From NCBI RefSeq assembly GCF_038004425.1, contig NZ_JBBORC010000001.1, positions 3,485,001 to 3,542,500 of the forward strand: DNA of 57,500 nucleotides, given 5' to 3'. Made by a program: the position numbers and the translations under genes. This document shows positions 1 through 7,535 of the stretch, in pieces (the first letter of the stretch is position 1; each line of letters begins with the position of its first letter). This DNA is from Solibacillus sp. FSL W7-1464 (GTDB lineage Bacteria > Bacillota > Bacilli > Bacillales_A > Planococcaceae). The notes beneath the pieces are model-generated. The model was not told where the DNA came from. It saw only the letters and a program-made list of their open reading frames with translations, and did no database searches.

Positions 1-2
1 CG

Positions 3-377
3 GCTTGTCGTCTGATTGGAGAAATCGGTGATATCCGACGTTTCCGAAATGCGAAACAATTAAATGCCTACGCAGGTATCGATATCATGCGGTATCAATC
101 TGGTAATACTCATTATCGTGATCGCATTAATAAGCGTGGAAATAAACATTTACGAAAGATTTTATACTTCATGATACAAGGGATGCTTATGTTAAAAGAG
201 AAGCCGAATCATTTTGCGGATTACTATTATAAATTAAAAACGCAACCTCAGAGAAAGCCTCATAAGGTTGCGATCATTGCCTGCGTCAATAAATTTCTGA
301 AAGTGACATTTCAGTTACTGACACGAGGTATCCTATACGATTATGAGTCCGCACTACCAGCTCAGAAATCGTATTAA
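3..377 (+). CDS. IS110-family transposase, C-terminal part (cut by window edge)
   Basis: The open frame runs in from the window start and ends at TAA 375-377, giving about 124 residues. The segment reading LIGEIGDIRRF, then LNAYAGID and NKRGNKHLRK, is the typical C-terminal (Transposase_20) part of IS110/IS1111-type DEDD transposases, which move insertion sequences through a Holliday-junction-like mechanism. The N-terminal DEDD catalytic half lies outside the window, so whether the gene is intact cannot be judged. It is followed by a hairpin terminator and then by an unrelated interspersed repeat. IS110 elements usually lack terminal inverted repeats, and none is seen here. Confidence 0.85.
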   Translation, partial: ACRLIGEIGDIRRFRNAKQLNAYAGIDIMRYQSGNTHYRDRINKRGNKHLRKILYFMIQGMLMLKEKPNHFADYYYKLKTQPQRKPHKVAIIACVNKFLKVTFQLLTRGILYDYESALPAQKSY

Positions 378-399
378 ACGTAACTCAACTATAACACAT

Positions 400-437
400 A
401 GACCTTTCGAAAAAAATAAAAATCGTGAGGTCTTTTT
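400..437 (+). terminator. Intrinsic terminator after the IS110 transposase
   Basis: The arms AGACCT and AGGTCT, with an inner CGA/TCG pairing, enclose an A-rich loop and are followed by TTTTT. The position 23 bases after the transposase stop fits its terminator. Confidence 0.55.
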
Positions 438-500
438 GGCTTGGGAAAATTAGTTTAAGTAAAAGGAATTAATGAAATACACTTGACTAATCGTAAGAAA

Positions 501-743
501 GAGACTGGGACATAAGTAAAATGACCGTTAAATAACAGGAAGCACTTTGTTAAATAACGGATATTTTGCAAAATTGATTGGAATGCAGGGCGACTCCTGC
601 GGGAATAGCGTGACGCCTGAGACTACAGGCTCAGGCCACGCCCGCGGAAAGCGTCCCGGAATGGAAATCAATTTTAACGCTCAGCAAAAAAAGCTATTTT
701 TCTCTCAGAGAAAAATAGCTTTTTTGGATTATGTCCCAGTCTC
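501..743. repeat. Interspersed repeat with 15-bp inverted ends
   Basis: The unit begins GAGACTGGGACATAA (501-515) and ends with its exact reverse complement (729-743). Inside is a GC-rich block (about 588-660) with nested complementary words (GCGTG/CACGC, CCTGAG/CTCAGG) and then a long A/T hairpin (686-725) ending in a T-run. There is no credible gene inside; the short frames are non-coding. Structured units with this kind of sequence recur in Planococcaceae and related Bacillaceae genomes, as far as I recall. It sits at the 3' end of pbuG, so its hairpin may also terminate pbuG transcripts. No second copy was seen in this window. Confidence 0.7.
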
Positions 744-751
744 GAATGATT

Positions 752-2086
752 TTACATTGAACCGACAGTACCTAAATAAATCAGGAAGAGCACTGCGAAA
801 ATATACATAATCGGACTTACTTCTTTTGCTTTACCTTTTAACACCATTGTTAACGGGTAGAATACGAAACCTACCGCAAGACCTGTTGCGATTGATGATG
901 TTAATGGCATCATTAACATTGTGAAGAATGCTGGTACAGCAACTTCGAATTTATTCCACTCGATTTGTCCAAGTGAAGATACCATTAAAATACCTACAAC
1001 GATTAATGCCGGTGCAGTAACTGCATTTGTTACAACACTTAATACTGGTGATAAGAACAGCGCCAATAAGAAACAGATACCTGTAATGATTGAAGCGAAA
1101 CCTGTTCGCGCGCCAGCTCCAACACCTGCTGAAGATTCTACATAAGATGTTACTGTTGATGTTCCAAAGATTGAACCTGAAATAGATGCGATTGAATCTG
1201 AGATTAATGCTTTACCTGCACGAGGTAATTTATTGTTTTTAACAAATCCCGCTTGATTGGCAACAGCCATTAAAGTACCTGCGTTGTCAAAGAAGTCTAC
1301 GAATAAGAATGATAGAATAACCGATACCATTGTTAGCGAGTAGAACTCAGGATCAGTGAATGCCGAGAATAATTTACCGAAAGTTGGTTCAACACTTGGT
1401 GGTGCCGATACAACTTGTGATGGTAAATCCACTAGACCAATAAACATCCCTACGATTGCAGTAATCGCCATTGCAATAAATACGCCAGCTTTCATTCCAC
1501 GAACTAAGAAAATGACTGTAAGAAGAATACCGAAAATCGCTAACAATACTTCACCATCATGTAAGTTACCTAAACCGACAACTGTTGCCTCACTTGCAAC
1601 GATAATGCCGGCATTTTTTAAACCGATGAACGATACGAATAATCCGATACCAGCACCAACGGCAATTTTAAGTTCCATCGGGATGGCATTGATTAATTTT
1701 TCACGTAATCCTGTAAGCGTTAATAATAAGAAGAATACACCTGATACAAATACTGCAGCCAAAGCGTGTTGCCAAGGACTTCCGTTTGTTAAGACCACTG
1801 TGTAGGCAAAGAATGCATTTAACCCAAGACCTGGCGCTAAAGCTAATGGGTATCTTGCAACAATCCCCATGATGAAACATCCAATTGCTGCTGAAACAGC
1901 TGTTGCCACAAATACTGCACCATAATCCATACGTAATGCATCTGGTAAACCTTCAATATCTGATAGCGTTAAAATGCTAGGGTTTACTACTAAAATGTAA
2001 GCCATTGCCAAGAAAGTTGTAAAACCACCTAAAATCTCCCGGCGATAATTTGTTCCAAGTTTATCGAACTCGAAATACTTTTTCAT
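752..2086 (-). CDS. pbuG: Guanine/hypoxanthine permease, NCS2/AzgA-like family (PbuG type)
   Basis: A 444-residue polytopic membrane protein that imports guanine and hypoxanthine with protons. The N-terminus, with YRREILGGFTTFLAMAYI and later APGLGLNAFF, closely matches B. subtilis PbuG (440 residues). About 12 membrane segments alternate along the chain. The longest open frame begins at 2161, but that start lies inside the riboswitch terminator. ATG 2086 has a good GGAGGA ribosome-binding site, so I chose it. A C-type (guanine) purine riboswitch and terminator lie directly upstream, so expression should fall when guanine is abundant. In B. subtilis pbuG follows guaA, and here the same neighbours are separated by the integrated island. 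Confidence 0.9.
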   Translation of the reverse strand: MKKYFEFDKLGTNYRREILGGFTTFLAMAYILVVNPSILTLSDIEGLPDALRMDYGAVFVATAVSAAIGCFIMGIVARYPLALAPGLGLNAFFAYTVVLTNGSPWQHALAAVFVSGVFFLLLTLTGLREKLINAIPMELKIAVGAGIGLFVSFIGLKNAGIIVASEATVVGLGNLHDGEVLLAIFGILLTVIFLVRGMKAGVFIAMAITAIVGMFIGLVDLPSQVVSAPPSVEPTFGKLFSAFTDPEFYSLTMVSVILSFLFVDFFDNAGTLMAVANQAGFVKNNKLPRAGKALISDSIASISGSIFGTSTVTSYVESSAGVGAGARTGFASIITGICFLLALFLSPVLSVVTNAVTAPALIVVGILMVSSLGQIEWNKFEVAVPAFFTMLMMPLTSSIATGLAVGFVFYPLTMVLKGKAKEVSPIMYIFAVLFLIYLGTVGSM

Positions 2087-2146
2087 AATGAAACTTTCCT
2101 CCGTGTTGTCGTCTTCAACATCTAAAGAACACTTAACCTTAAAAAC

Positions 2147-2180
2147 AAAAAAGACACGCAAAGCATAAATGCCGCATGTC
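2147..2180 (-). terminator. Riboswitch terminator (expression platform) of pbuG
   Basis: On the minus strand GACATGC and GCGTGTC form a hairpin closed by TTTTTT. It lies between the purine aptamer and the pbuG start, as expected for transcription attenuation by ligand binding. Confidence 0.8.
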
Positions 2181-2244
2181 CACGATTTAAGGAAAATAAG
2201 TACATTCCACTCCTATTATAGAAGTGAGATTACTTATTTATAAA

Positions 2245-2309
2245 TCGTAGTCGAATCATTTACGGTGATTCGGTAGAAACTCACGGGCCTTATTCCCGAC
2301 ATTATACGA
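2245..2309 (-). promoter_or_regulatory. Guanine riboswitch aptamer upstream of pbuG
   Basis: The minus strand shows the purine aptamer core: P1 TCGTA/TACGA, TATAAT, GGGAATAAGGCCCG (P2 with its loop), TTTCTACC (J2/3), P3 with loop CCGTAAA, and GACTACG (J3/1). The ligand-pairing position in J3/1 is C (GACTA, not GATTA), which specifies guanine rather than adenine. The aptamer is 65 nt from P1 to P1. Confidence 0.93.
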
Positions 2310-2608
2310 CGACGTATTTAATTTACGTTTGTAATATATCATTTCATTTTTCAAATTACAAGCTATTTCCGAACATTTTTTATAAATACTAAAACATAGT
2401 TCGTGAAAACATCCATAAATTAGTCATTTACTTCTGTTCCTATGTTTTATTTATTATTATTAAACTTCTGCATCCATCCAAATTCAATCCATTTTTACTA
2501 TATTTACAATGAATTGGATGTAAACTAATAATTATTTCACAGAAAGTTTATAGTAATGTTATATTGCTCCTCTATAGTGAAGTTTAGACAAATGGAGGAG
2601 GGATTTTT

Positions 2609-3010
2609 TTGCAACAACAACGAAAATGGGCATTGCTTTTAATTCGCTTTGCTGCTATTTCAGGCTTTATCGGTGTATTAATCGGATCAATTATGAGCGG
2701 TGAGATGAACTATTCTTTACGCCCAATCCACGCACACTTTGTATTGGTAGGTTGGTTATCAGTTTTTGCTTGGGGGATTTTCTATTATTCAGTACCTATC
2801 CGCAAGCTGATTTTTGTTAAAATCCAAAGTATTTTAGGCATGATTGGTGCTTTTGGTTTATGTATTGGGATGTGGCTATATAATTTAAATCCGCTTGACA
2901 CAAATGAAACTCTGAACATGGTGTTCTTCATTGTAGGGGGTTCTATTTTATTAATCGCATTTTTCTTCTTTATAATTGTGACATTTTTTGTTCAAAAATA
3001 TGAAAAATAA
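2609..3010 (+). CDS. Small four-helix membrane protein, possible heme-copper oxidase subunit I relative
   Basis: A 133-residue protein starting at TTG with GGAGGAG 8 bases upstream. It has about four membrane segments (near residues 9-27, 43-62, 74-92 and 104-126). The second begins with HAHFVLVGWLSVFAWG, which resembles the His-containing helix found in short proteins related to cbb3-type oxidase subunit I and NnrS-type proteins. The rest of an oxidase subunit is absent, so enzyme activity cannot be inferred. A 37-residue membrane peptide follows. The function is unknown. Confidence 0.65.
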   Translation: MQQQRKWALLLIRFAAISGFIGVLIGSIMSGEMNYSLRPIHAHFVLVGWLSVFAWGIFYYSVPIRKLIFVKIQSILGMIGAFGLCIGMWLYNLNPLDTNETLNMVFFIVGGSILLIAFFFFIIVTFFVQKYEK

Positions 3011-3099
3011 TTATATCTTACAATCTAAAAGTAAGAGTATTATCCTTTAATATGTTAAAATAATAAAATGAAACACAGACTATTAAAGGAGGGGTTTGA

Positions 3100-3213
3100 A
3101 TGCCCTACTGGTTACATAACACATTATTTGTACTTTTAATAATCGTTACATTCGGATGTGTTACGAGTGGAATCGAGTGGAAAACTCGCGAAAAAGCCAC
3201 TGTTGAAGAATAA
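3100..3213 (+). CDS. 37-residue single-helix membrane peptide
   Basis: ATG 3100 follows AAAGGAGGGG at good spacing, and the frame ends at TAA 3211-3213. The product starts MPYWLHNTLFVLLIIVTFGC, a single hydrophobic helix, and has a charged tail. The strong ribosome-binding site and the terminator just downstream support a real gene. It may work with the membrane protein upstream; that is only inferred from proximity. Confidence 0.6.
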   Translation: MPYWLHNTLFVLLIIVTFGCVTSGIEWKTREKATVEE

Positions 3214-3255
3214 TATTAAGCCTAAAATGAATTTCTAGAATATAACTAACATATA

Positions 3256-3295
3256 AAACAAGGAAGCCTGCGTAAACAGGCTTCCTTGTTTTTTT
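3256..3295. terminator. Bidirectional terminator between convergent genes
   Basis: A perfect 14-bp stem (AACAAGGAAGCCTG and its complement) is followed by T-runs on the plus strand and preceded by an A-run. It serves the small plus-strand gene and probably the minus-strand stress gene. Confidence 0.85.
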
Positions 3296-3303
3296 ATAAC
3301 TAT

Positions 3304-4191
3304 TTATAATCCGCGGTTTGTACGTTTCAACGGATCATCATCCAAATGGTCTAAGTCATTTAAATGGTTCGTAGTATTAGTCGTATCCTTAATGTCCGCT
3401 TCTTCACGGCGAACCGTGTCTGAAACCGTTTCTGTATCCGTTACTTTTCGTTTGCCGACTACGATTTCTTCCGTAACGACATCTTTCTTCGTAACTTCCA
3501 CTTGTTCTTCTGTTACCGGAATATGGATTTTGCCACTTTCTTCATAGGCATGTGTGATGCCATCATGAAGTTTCCCATTTGCATTAAGCGTTGCGTCTTC
3601 ATTAACCGGGCGTCTTTCCACATAGACTTCCTCATGCTCCACCGGCACTTCAATTGTTTGATGGTCTTCTACTACATGTTTGTCGACTTGTACCTCACCC
3701 GTTTGTACGCGTTTTTTATCTACTTGCAAGCGTTCTTCATGAAGCGCTAAACGTTCTTCATCCGTTTTCTCATAATCACGCTCGTAATGATTATTCACAC
3801 CGTAATTTTTCGTACCTTCATCAAAATAAGTACCGTAGTCTCTATCTACATACAATAAATATTTCCCGGCCTGTAATTCATCATAATAACGGTTTCGTTC
3901 ATCTTCCGAGATGCCCATTTGTGTAAAGTGCTGGTCACGTACCAGATCTTCACCCATCATGAATGCTTTAAAGCGGTCCCACCAAGAACCTTCGTTATGA
4001 TCAGTGTCATAACCATCCGTATTAGTGCTGTAACCTTTTGAGTTTCGGTACATCGATAGTTGATCATTGCGATTCGATACGATGTACATATCTTCCTCAC
4101 CGTAGCCTTGTGCACGAAGGCGATCCATTTCCGCCTGTAATTCCGCTTCATTATCATAAATACCATATAATTTGTTATTATTTGTTTCCAT
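3304..4191 (-). CDS. YsnF/AvaK-type general stress protein (DUF2382)
   Basis: A soluble 295-residue acidic protein. Residues 1-110 resemble the general stress protein 17M/YflT domain (LYGIYDNEAELQAEMDRLRA near the start). Residues about 150-265 form a YsnF/AvaK (DUF2382) domain, with RLALHEERLQVDKKRVQTGE and paired EVPVEHEEVYVERRPV / IHIPVTEEQVEVTKKDVV strands. ATG 4191 follows GGAGGAA. A SigB-like promoter lies about 70 bases upstream, consistent with the SigB dependence of this family in Bacillus. The biochemical role is not known. Confidence 0.85.
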   Translation of the reverse strand: METNNNKLYGIYDNEAELQAEMDRLRAQGYGEEDMYIVSNRNDQLSMYRNSKGYSTNTDGYDTDHNEGSWWDRFKAFMMGEDLVRDQHFTQMGISEDERNRYYDELQAGKYLLYVDRDYGTYFDEGTKNYGVNNHYERDYEKTDEERLALHEERLQVDKKRVQTGEVQVDKHVVEDHQTIEVPVEHEEVYVERRPVNEDATLNANGKLHDGITHAYEESGKIHIPVTEEQVEVTKKDVVTEEIVVGKRKVTDTETVSDTVRREEADIKDTTNTTNHLNDLDHLDDDPLKRTNRGL

Positions 4192-4263
4192 GTTTCATTC
4201 CTCCATTTTCATTAAGTTAGTTTTTGTATACCGACTGTCTATAATGTTTTGGCATACTATACA

Positions 4264-4288
4264 ATACCTTTTCTCCTAAATAGTAAAC
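4264..4288 (-). promoter_or_regulatory. SigB-like promoter of the YsnF-type gene
   Basis: On the minus strand GTTTAC is followed after 13 bases by AGGTAT. The SigB consensus is GTTTAA / GGGTAT with 12-14 bases between. Confidence 0.55.
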
Positions 4289-4394
4289 GCAAGGATGATA
4301 AATTTAACATTCTGTAATAAAAATGAAAGAAAAAGAAACACTGCTATGACAGTATTTTATTATTAATTGGATAATGACGAAATGAGTTGCCAAA

Positions 4395-4431
4395 TAAAAA
4401 AACATAGAAAGACGTTACTCTTCCTATGTTT
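4395..4431 (-). terminator. Terminator of the 49-residue protein gene
   Basis: On the minus strand AAACATAGGAAGA pairs with TCTTTCTATGTTT (one G-U), followed by a T-run. Confidence 0.75.
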
Positions 4432-4440
4432 AGATACAGC

Positions 4441-4590
4441 CTATTTATCGTTTTGTTGTTGTTTCTTTTCCAAATACTGCGCACGCAATTTTTCAAGTTG
4501 CTGCTTTTTATCGAATTGGGTCGGCTTGTTTTTTTCGTGATACTTTGCAACAGCTGCCTTACCTTTACTATCCAATTGATATTTCCCCAT
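4441..4590 (-). CDS. 49-residue charged stress-associated protein
   Basis: ATG 4590 is preceded by AGGTGA, and the frame ends at TAG 4441-4443. The product begins MGKYQLDSKGKAAVAKYHEK and ends with a Lys/Gln-rich coiled segment (KKQQLEKLRAQYLEKKQQQ). A terminator follows, and a well-formed SigB-like promoter precedes it by about 50 bases. It is probably a small soluble general stress protein. No function is known to me. Confidence 0.7.
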   Translation of the reverse strand: MGKYQLDSKGKAAVAKYHEKNKPTQFDKKQQLEKLRAQYLEKKQQQNDK

Positions 4591-4641
4591 TTTGTTCACC
4601 TACTTTTCCTGTTTTCACAGAGAACCTATTCAATATATAAT

Positions 4642-4665
4642 ATACCTCATTTTACTGAAGTAAAC
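4642..4665 (-). promoter_or_regulatory. SigB-like promoter of the 49-residue protein gene
   Basis: On the minus strand GTTTAC, 12 bases, AGGTAT. It has the same hexamers as the promoter of the neighbouring YsnF-type gene. Confidence 0.6.
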
Positions 4666-4711
4666 CTTAATTTTATGTAGCCCGACACCTGTATTTCCTA
4701 TTGCTATAAAA

Positions 4712-4755
4712 TTAAAAACTCCCTTTTAGTTATTTTTACAATAACTAAAAGAGAG
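4712..4755 (-). terminator. Displaced original terminator of guaA
   Basis: On the minus strand a 15-bp stem (one G-U pair) is followed by TTTTT. It lies 28 bases beyond the duplicated guaA 3' end at 4783-4853 and has no gene of its own. I infer it is the terminator guaA used before the island inserted between them. Confidence 0.7.
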
Positions 4756-4782
4756 TAAAAGTTAAATGTTGCTCAGTACTAT

Positions 4783-4853
4783 TCCCACTCAATCGTTGCT
4801 GGTGGCTTAGAAGTGATGTCATACAGCACGCGGTTTACGTGCTTCACTTCGTT
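4783..4853 (-). repeat. Left attachment site: copy of the guaA 3' end
   Basis: Seventy of 71 bases match 13725-13795, the 3' end of guaA; the one mismatch is 4845 C against 13787 T. Read on the minus strand it still encodes the last GuaA residues, ending in Glu-Trp-Glu and a TAG stop that partly lies outside the repeat. There is no upstream guaA sequence, so this is an attachment-site duplication and not a gene. Confidence 0.92.
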
Positions 4854-5636
4854 AATATATCAACGTTTCCACGCGGTACTTCAAAATAGTATATTCCGTT
4901 CGATTCATGTAATCCTTGTCCTCAATTGTAGCAGGTGAACCCCCTATTTACAACGTTATTATTATGAATAATGGACATGTGGTATCGATAAAAAAGACAG
5001 TTTTCATGCGTGTAGTGGGAACACCTTTGTATTATTGTTCTAAACACTAATTATCGGAAAATACCGCCCCTCTCATGCGTGTAATTGGACTTTCTTCTAT
5101 AGTATATAGCACACTAAGTTGGTCTAAAGAATGTGGCTACTCCTATAATTTCATTTCACACCATTAGACGTTCTCACAGCCCCAAAATGACGTTCTAACC
5201 AAAAACAACCATCTCATTCTGCCTCTCATAGAAATACTCCTAGGGGCTTCTGACGCTTCACAAACGGCTTAGTGACACTCTACGAAAATGTTTCAAACCT
5301 CCACATCACCGCTCGGTAAAATGAGAATTTTATGTGTAAATTTAAAATTCAACGAGCGGTCATAAATCCCTATGAATCAACAATATTTGCTCAATGTTTC
5401 TAAAACAGCTACTGCTAGGAAAACCTATTTTTTTATTCTCTAGTCGCAAAAAGCGTCTAACTGCTCTATGACGCTCTCAGAAATAGCGAACATATATTTG
5501 TTCGTACACCCACTTGGCACACTCTTTACGGCTTCTTGTATCGTACTAGAGCTATCTGAAATGATTACGCCACTAACTAAAATAAAAGGAACACATCAAA
5601 TTGATATGCTCCTACTGTAATTTCTAAAAAATGAGT
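4854..5636. other. Non-coding left arm of the island
   Basis: No convincing gene is present. It contains GCAGGTGAAC (4931-4940) and ATGAATAATGGA (4964-4975), both repeated near the integrase end. It also has the direct repeat CATGCGTGTA (5005-5014 and 5073-5082), and an inverted repeat ACCGCTCG (5308-5315) / CGAGCGGT (5353-5360) around an A/T-rich centre. These could be integrase arm sites or origin parts; that is inference. Confidence 0.5.
5583..5612 (-). terminator. Terminator after the 169-residue island protein gene
   Basis: On the minus strand GGAGCATATC pairs with GATGTGTTCC (mostly paired), followed by TTTTATTTT. Confidence 0.6.
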
Positions 5637-6146
5637 TCACTTTTTTCTGTTACTCTGCTGTGTTTTATTATTACTATTTCCGAAACCTCTTATTTTCTCA
5701 GCACACAATTCTGTTAAAGGTTCCCCAATTGCTTTTTTATAATTAAAACCTAATAATTGCATGGTTCTCAAAGTATCTAAGCTTATTAATTGAACGATAG
5801 ATTCAGTAGCTTGGGCATTTTGTGGAGATTGTACACCAAAACCACTTAGTATATGAATAGCACTTCTAATTGTATTTTGAAGGTATTCTAAATTTTCGGC
5901 ACTAATTTCTACCCCATCATATAGCTCTTTATAACTTCTAGCTATTCTTTCTAACTCACTTTTATCTTCTAATAAACTATTAATTAACTCTTCGTACCCA
6001 CGTATTATTGCCTCTTTATCTCTACCACCTTTTAATTGCCTCATTTTATCTGCTATAAATGTGGCCGTATTCTTCGTAGCAGTTCTTGTTAAATCACTAT
6101 CTAACCCAGTGATTAACTCTTGAGCTGATTCAATAACACTTTCCAT
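5637..6146 (-). CDS. Unrecognised 169-residue island protein
   Basis: ATG 6146 follows AGGAGG at 7 bases. The product is soluble and largely helical, with no signal peptide or membrane segment. Heptad-like stretches occur around residues 45-90 (IIRGYEELINSLLEDKSELE), and there is a basic, Asn/Gln-rich tail. I do not recognise a family. It lies at the outer left end of the island, downstream of the resolvase but with a separate terminator and ribosome-binding site, the usual place for cargo. Codon use is A/T-rich like the rest of the island. Confidence 0.7.
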   Translation of the reverse strand: MESVIESAQELITGLDSDLTRTATKNTATFIADKMRQLKGGRDKEAIIRGYEELINSLLEDKSELERIARSYKELYDGVEISAENLEYLQNTIRSAIHILSGFGVQSPQNAQATESIVQLISLDTLRTMQLLGFNYKKAIGEPLTELCAEKIRGFGNSNNKTQQSNRKK

Positions 6147-6204
6147 TTTCCTGCCTCCTAACCTATAATCACATTTGTATATATTTTACATTAAAATAAC
6201 CACA

Positions 6205-6236
6205 AAAGGAACATATCAATGACGATATGTTCCCTT
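6205..6236 (-). terminator. Resolvase terminator
   Basis: A perfect 10-bp stem (GGAACATATC / GATATGTTCC) is followed on the minus strand by TTTTG. It is very similar to the hairpin at 5583-5612. Confidence 0.7.
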
Positions 6237-6244
6237 TGTTATGT

Positions 6245-6826
6245 CTATTCAACTTCCTGTACTAATTTCTCAGCTTTTCGCTTCCTAGCTTCACGTTTCA
6301 AGGTACTCATGCTAATACCTGTGATTTCCTCCACCTGCGAGAACGAATGTGTTTCTTTCAGCTTCATTGCATGGTCTAGCTGTGCTTTTGAATATGTAGG
6401 TTTTCTACCTTCACGATAGTTCGGATTCTGTTTGGCTATTGCCTTACCTTCCTGTGTACGTTCAATAATCATATTGCGCTCCATTTCGGCAACTGCAAGC
6501 AATGTTGTTAGGAAAAATCTCCCCATACTCGTGTTCTCTAATAAACCTACATTCAGCACATGGACTTTAATATCTTTCTTAAATAATTGTTCGATTAGGT
6601 CAATACCTTCTTTGGTGTTACGTGCTAAACGGTCTAGCTTAGTTACTATCAACTTATCTCCTGCTTGCAACGTCTCTAAAAGTTCTTGTAGCTGTGGTCT
6701 GTCTGTAGATGTTCCTGTGAACTTTTCTTTGTAGATATATTCCACGTTCTCTTTCTCTAGGGCTTCAATCTGCACCTCTAGTTCCTGACCTTTAGTTGAT
6801 ACACGAGCATACCCATAAACTGTCAT
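6245..6826 (-). CDS. Serine recombinase, Tn3-type resolvase/invertase
   Basis: A 193-residue site-specific recombinase. The N-terminal catalytic domain starts MTVYGYARVSTKGQ, with the nucleophile Ser in YARVST. It continues with KFTGTSTDRPQLQELL and the conserved LDRLARNTKE helix region. The C-terminus (GRKPTYSKAQ to about residue 185) is a helix-turn-helix domain with SQVEEITGISMSTLKR. The length is normal for plasmid and transposon resolvases. It probably resolves dimers of the excised or replicating element. ATG 6826 follows GGGGAA. Repeated GACACY half-sites just upstream look like its res site, which would also allow autoregulation. Confidence 0.92.
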   Translation of the reverse strand: MTVYGYARVSTKGQELEVQIEALEKENVEYIYKEKFTGTSTDRPQLQELLETLQAGDKLIVTKLDRLARNTKEGIDLIEQLFKKDIKVHVLNVGLLENTSMGRFFLTTLLAVAEMERNMIIERTQEGKAIAKQNPNYREGRKPTYSKAQLDHAMKLKETHSFSQVEEITGISMSTLKREARKRKAEKLVQEVE

Positions 6827-6851
6827 TTACATTCCCCTTTTCACACCTAAT

Positions 6852-6934
6852 TATGACACTTAATTACGACACCATTCAATACCTTGATATTAAAGTATCG
6901 ACCAATCGGTGTCAATACTCAAAAGTTGTGATAC
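6852..6934. promoter_or_regulatory. Candidate res site of the resolvase
   Basis: Related half-sites occur as ATGACACT (6853-6860), ACGACACC (6866-6873), GGTGTCAA (6908-6915, inverted) and GTTGTGATAC (6925-6934, degenerate inverted). They lie between the resolvase and the divergent membrane-protein gene, where Tn3-type res sites normally sit. Confidence 0.4.
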
Positions 6935-6995
6935 TAAACATTTACCTTTTACATATACAAATGGTATTATATTCAAAAAGATTTAAGGAGAACTT

Positions 6996-7535
6996 ATGTT
7001 AAAAAAACTTAAAACTAATTTCAAAGTATTTAAAATTTTACTAGTTACCGATGAGTTAAGTGAAGCAAATAGAATAATAAAATTCCTTGGTATTTCTTTT
7101 GTAATCCTAGCTTGCTTTTACATTTTAGGATTTGTTAGGTTATCAACTACAATCTTAATATGTATCTCGCTATCAGGTATTTTCTTTATCATTGGTGATA
7201 TTTTCGAGTATTTCTGTAAAGTTCAACATCAAAAAAAAGCTATCAATATTAGTATCAGATATAAAAAAATTGGTTATCTCAAGCTAGTTAAAATGATTTG
7301 CCAATTTTTAGCTATAATCTCTTTAATAATTGCTCCATACATTACTACTACATTAACAACCACTATGCTAGCAAAAGTTAGCAACACCCTTTCTATGTTA
7401 GCTATAGGATTAACAGTGTTTAAAATTGGTCTAGACAACTCTATGAAAAAAGCAGAATTTGAGGAAATGATTGCCGATGAATTATTACGAGTTGCTAACG
7501 AACATGCAGCTGTTATTCAAGATAAAAAGGAATAA
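6996..7535 (+). CDS. Unrecognised island membrane protein
   Basis: ATG 6996 follows AAGGAG. The 179-residue product has about four membrane segments, in two pairs (near residues 30-70 and 98-145), and a charged C-terminal tail (KKAEFEEMIADELLRVANEH). There is no signal peptide and no motif I can name. It is transcribed divergently from the resolvase. A role in element maintenance or host defence is possible but unsupported by sequence. Confidence 0.65.
   Translation: MLKKLKTNFKVFKILLVTDELSEANRIIKFLGISFVILACFYILGFVRLSTTILICISLSGIFFIIGDIFEYFCKVQHQKKAINISIRYKKIGYLKLVKMICQFLAIISLIIAPYITTTLTTTMLAKVSNTLSMLAIGLTVFKIGLDNSMKKAEFEEMIADELLRVANEHAAVIQDKKE

Noticed and set aside
547-810. An 87-codon open frame inside the interspersed repeat
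   Set aside because: It starts at TTG with no ribosome-binding site and spans the hairpins of the non-coding repeat into the end of pbuG.
4783-4853. A guaA pseudogene
   Set aside because: Only the last 71 bases of guaA are present, equal to the repeat at the other end of the island. It is an attachment site, not a decayed gene.
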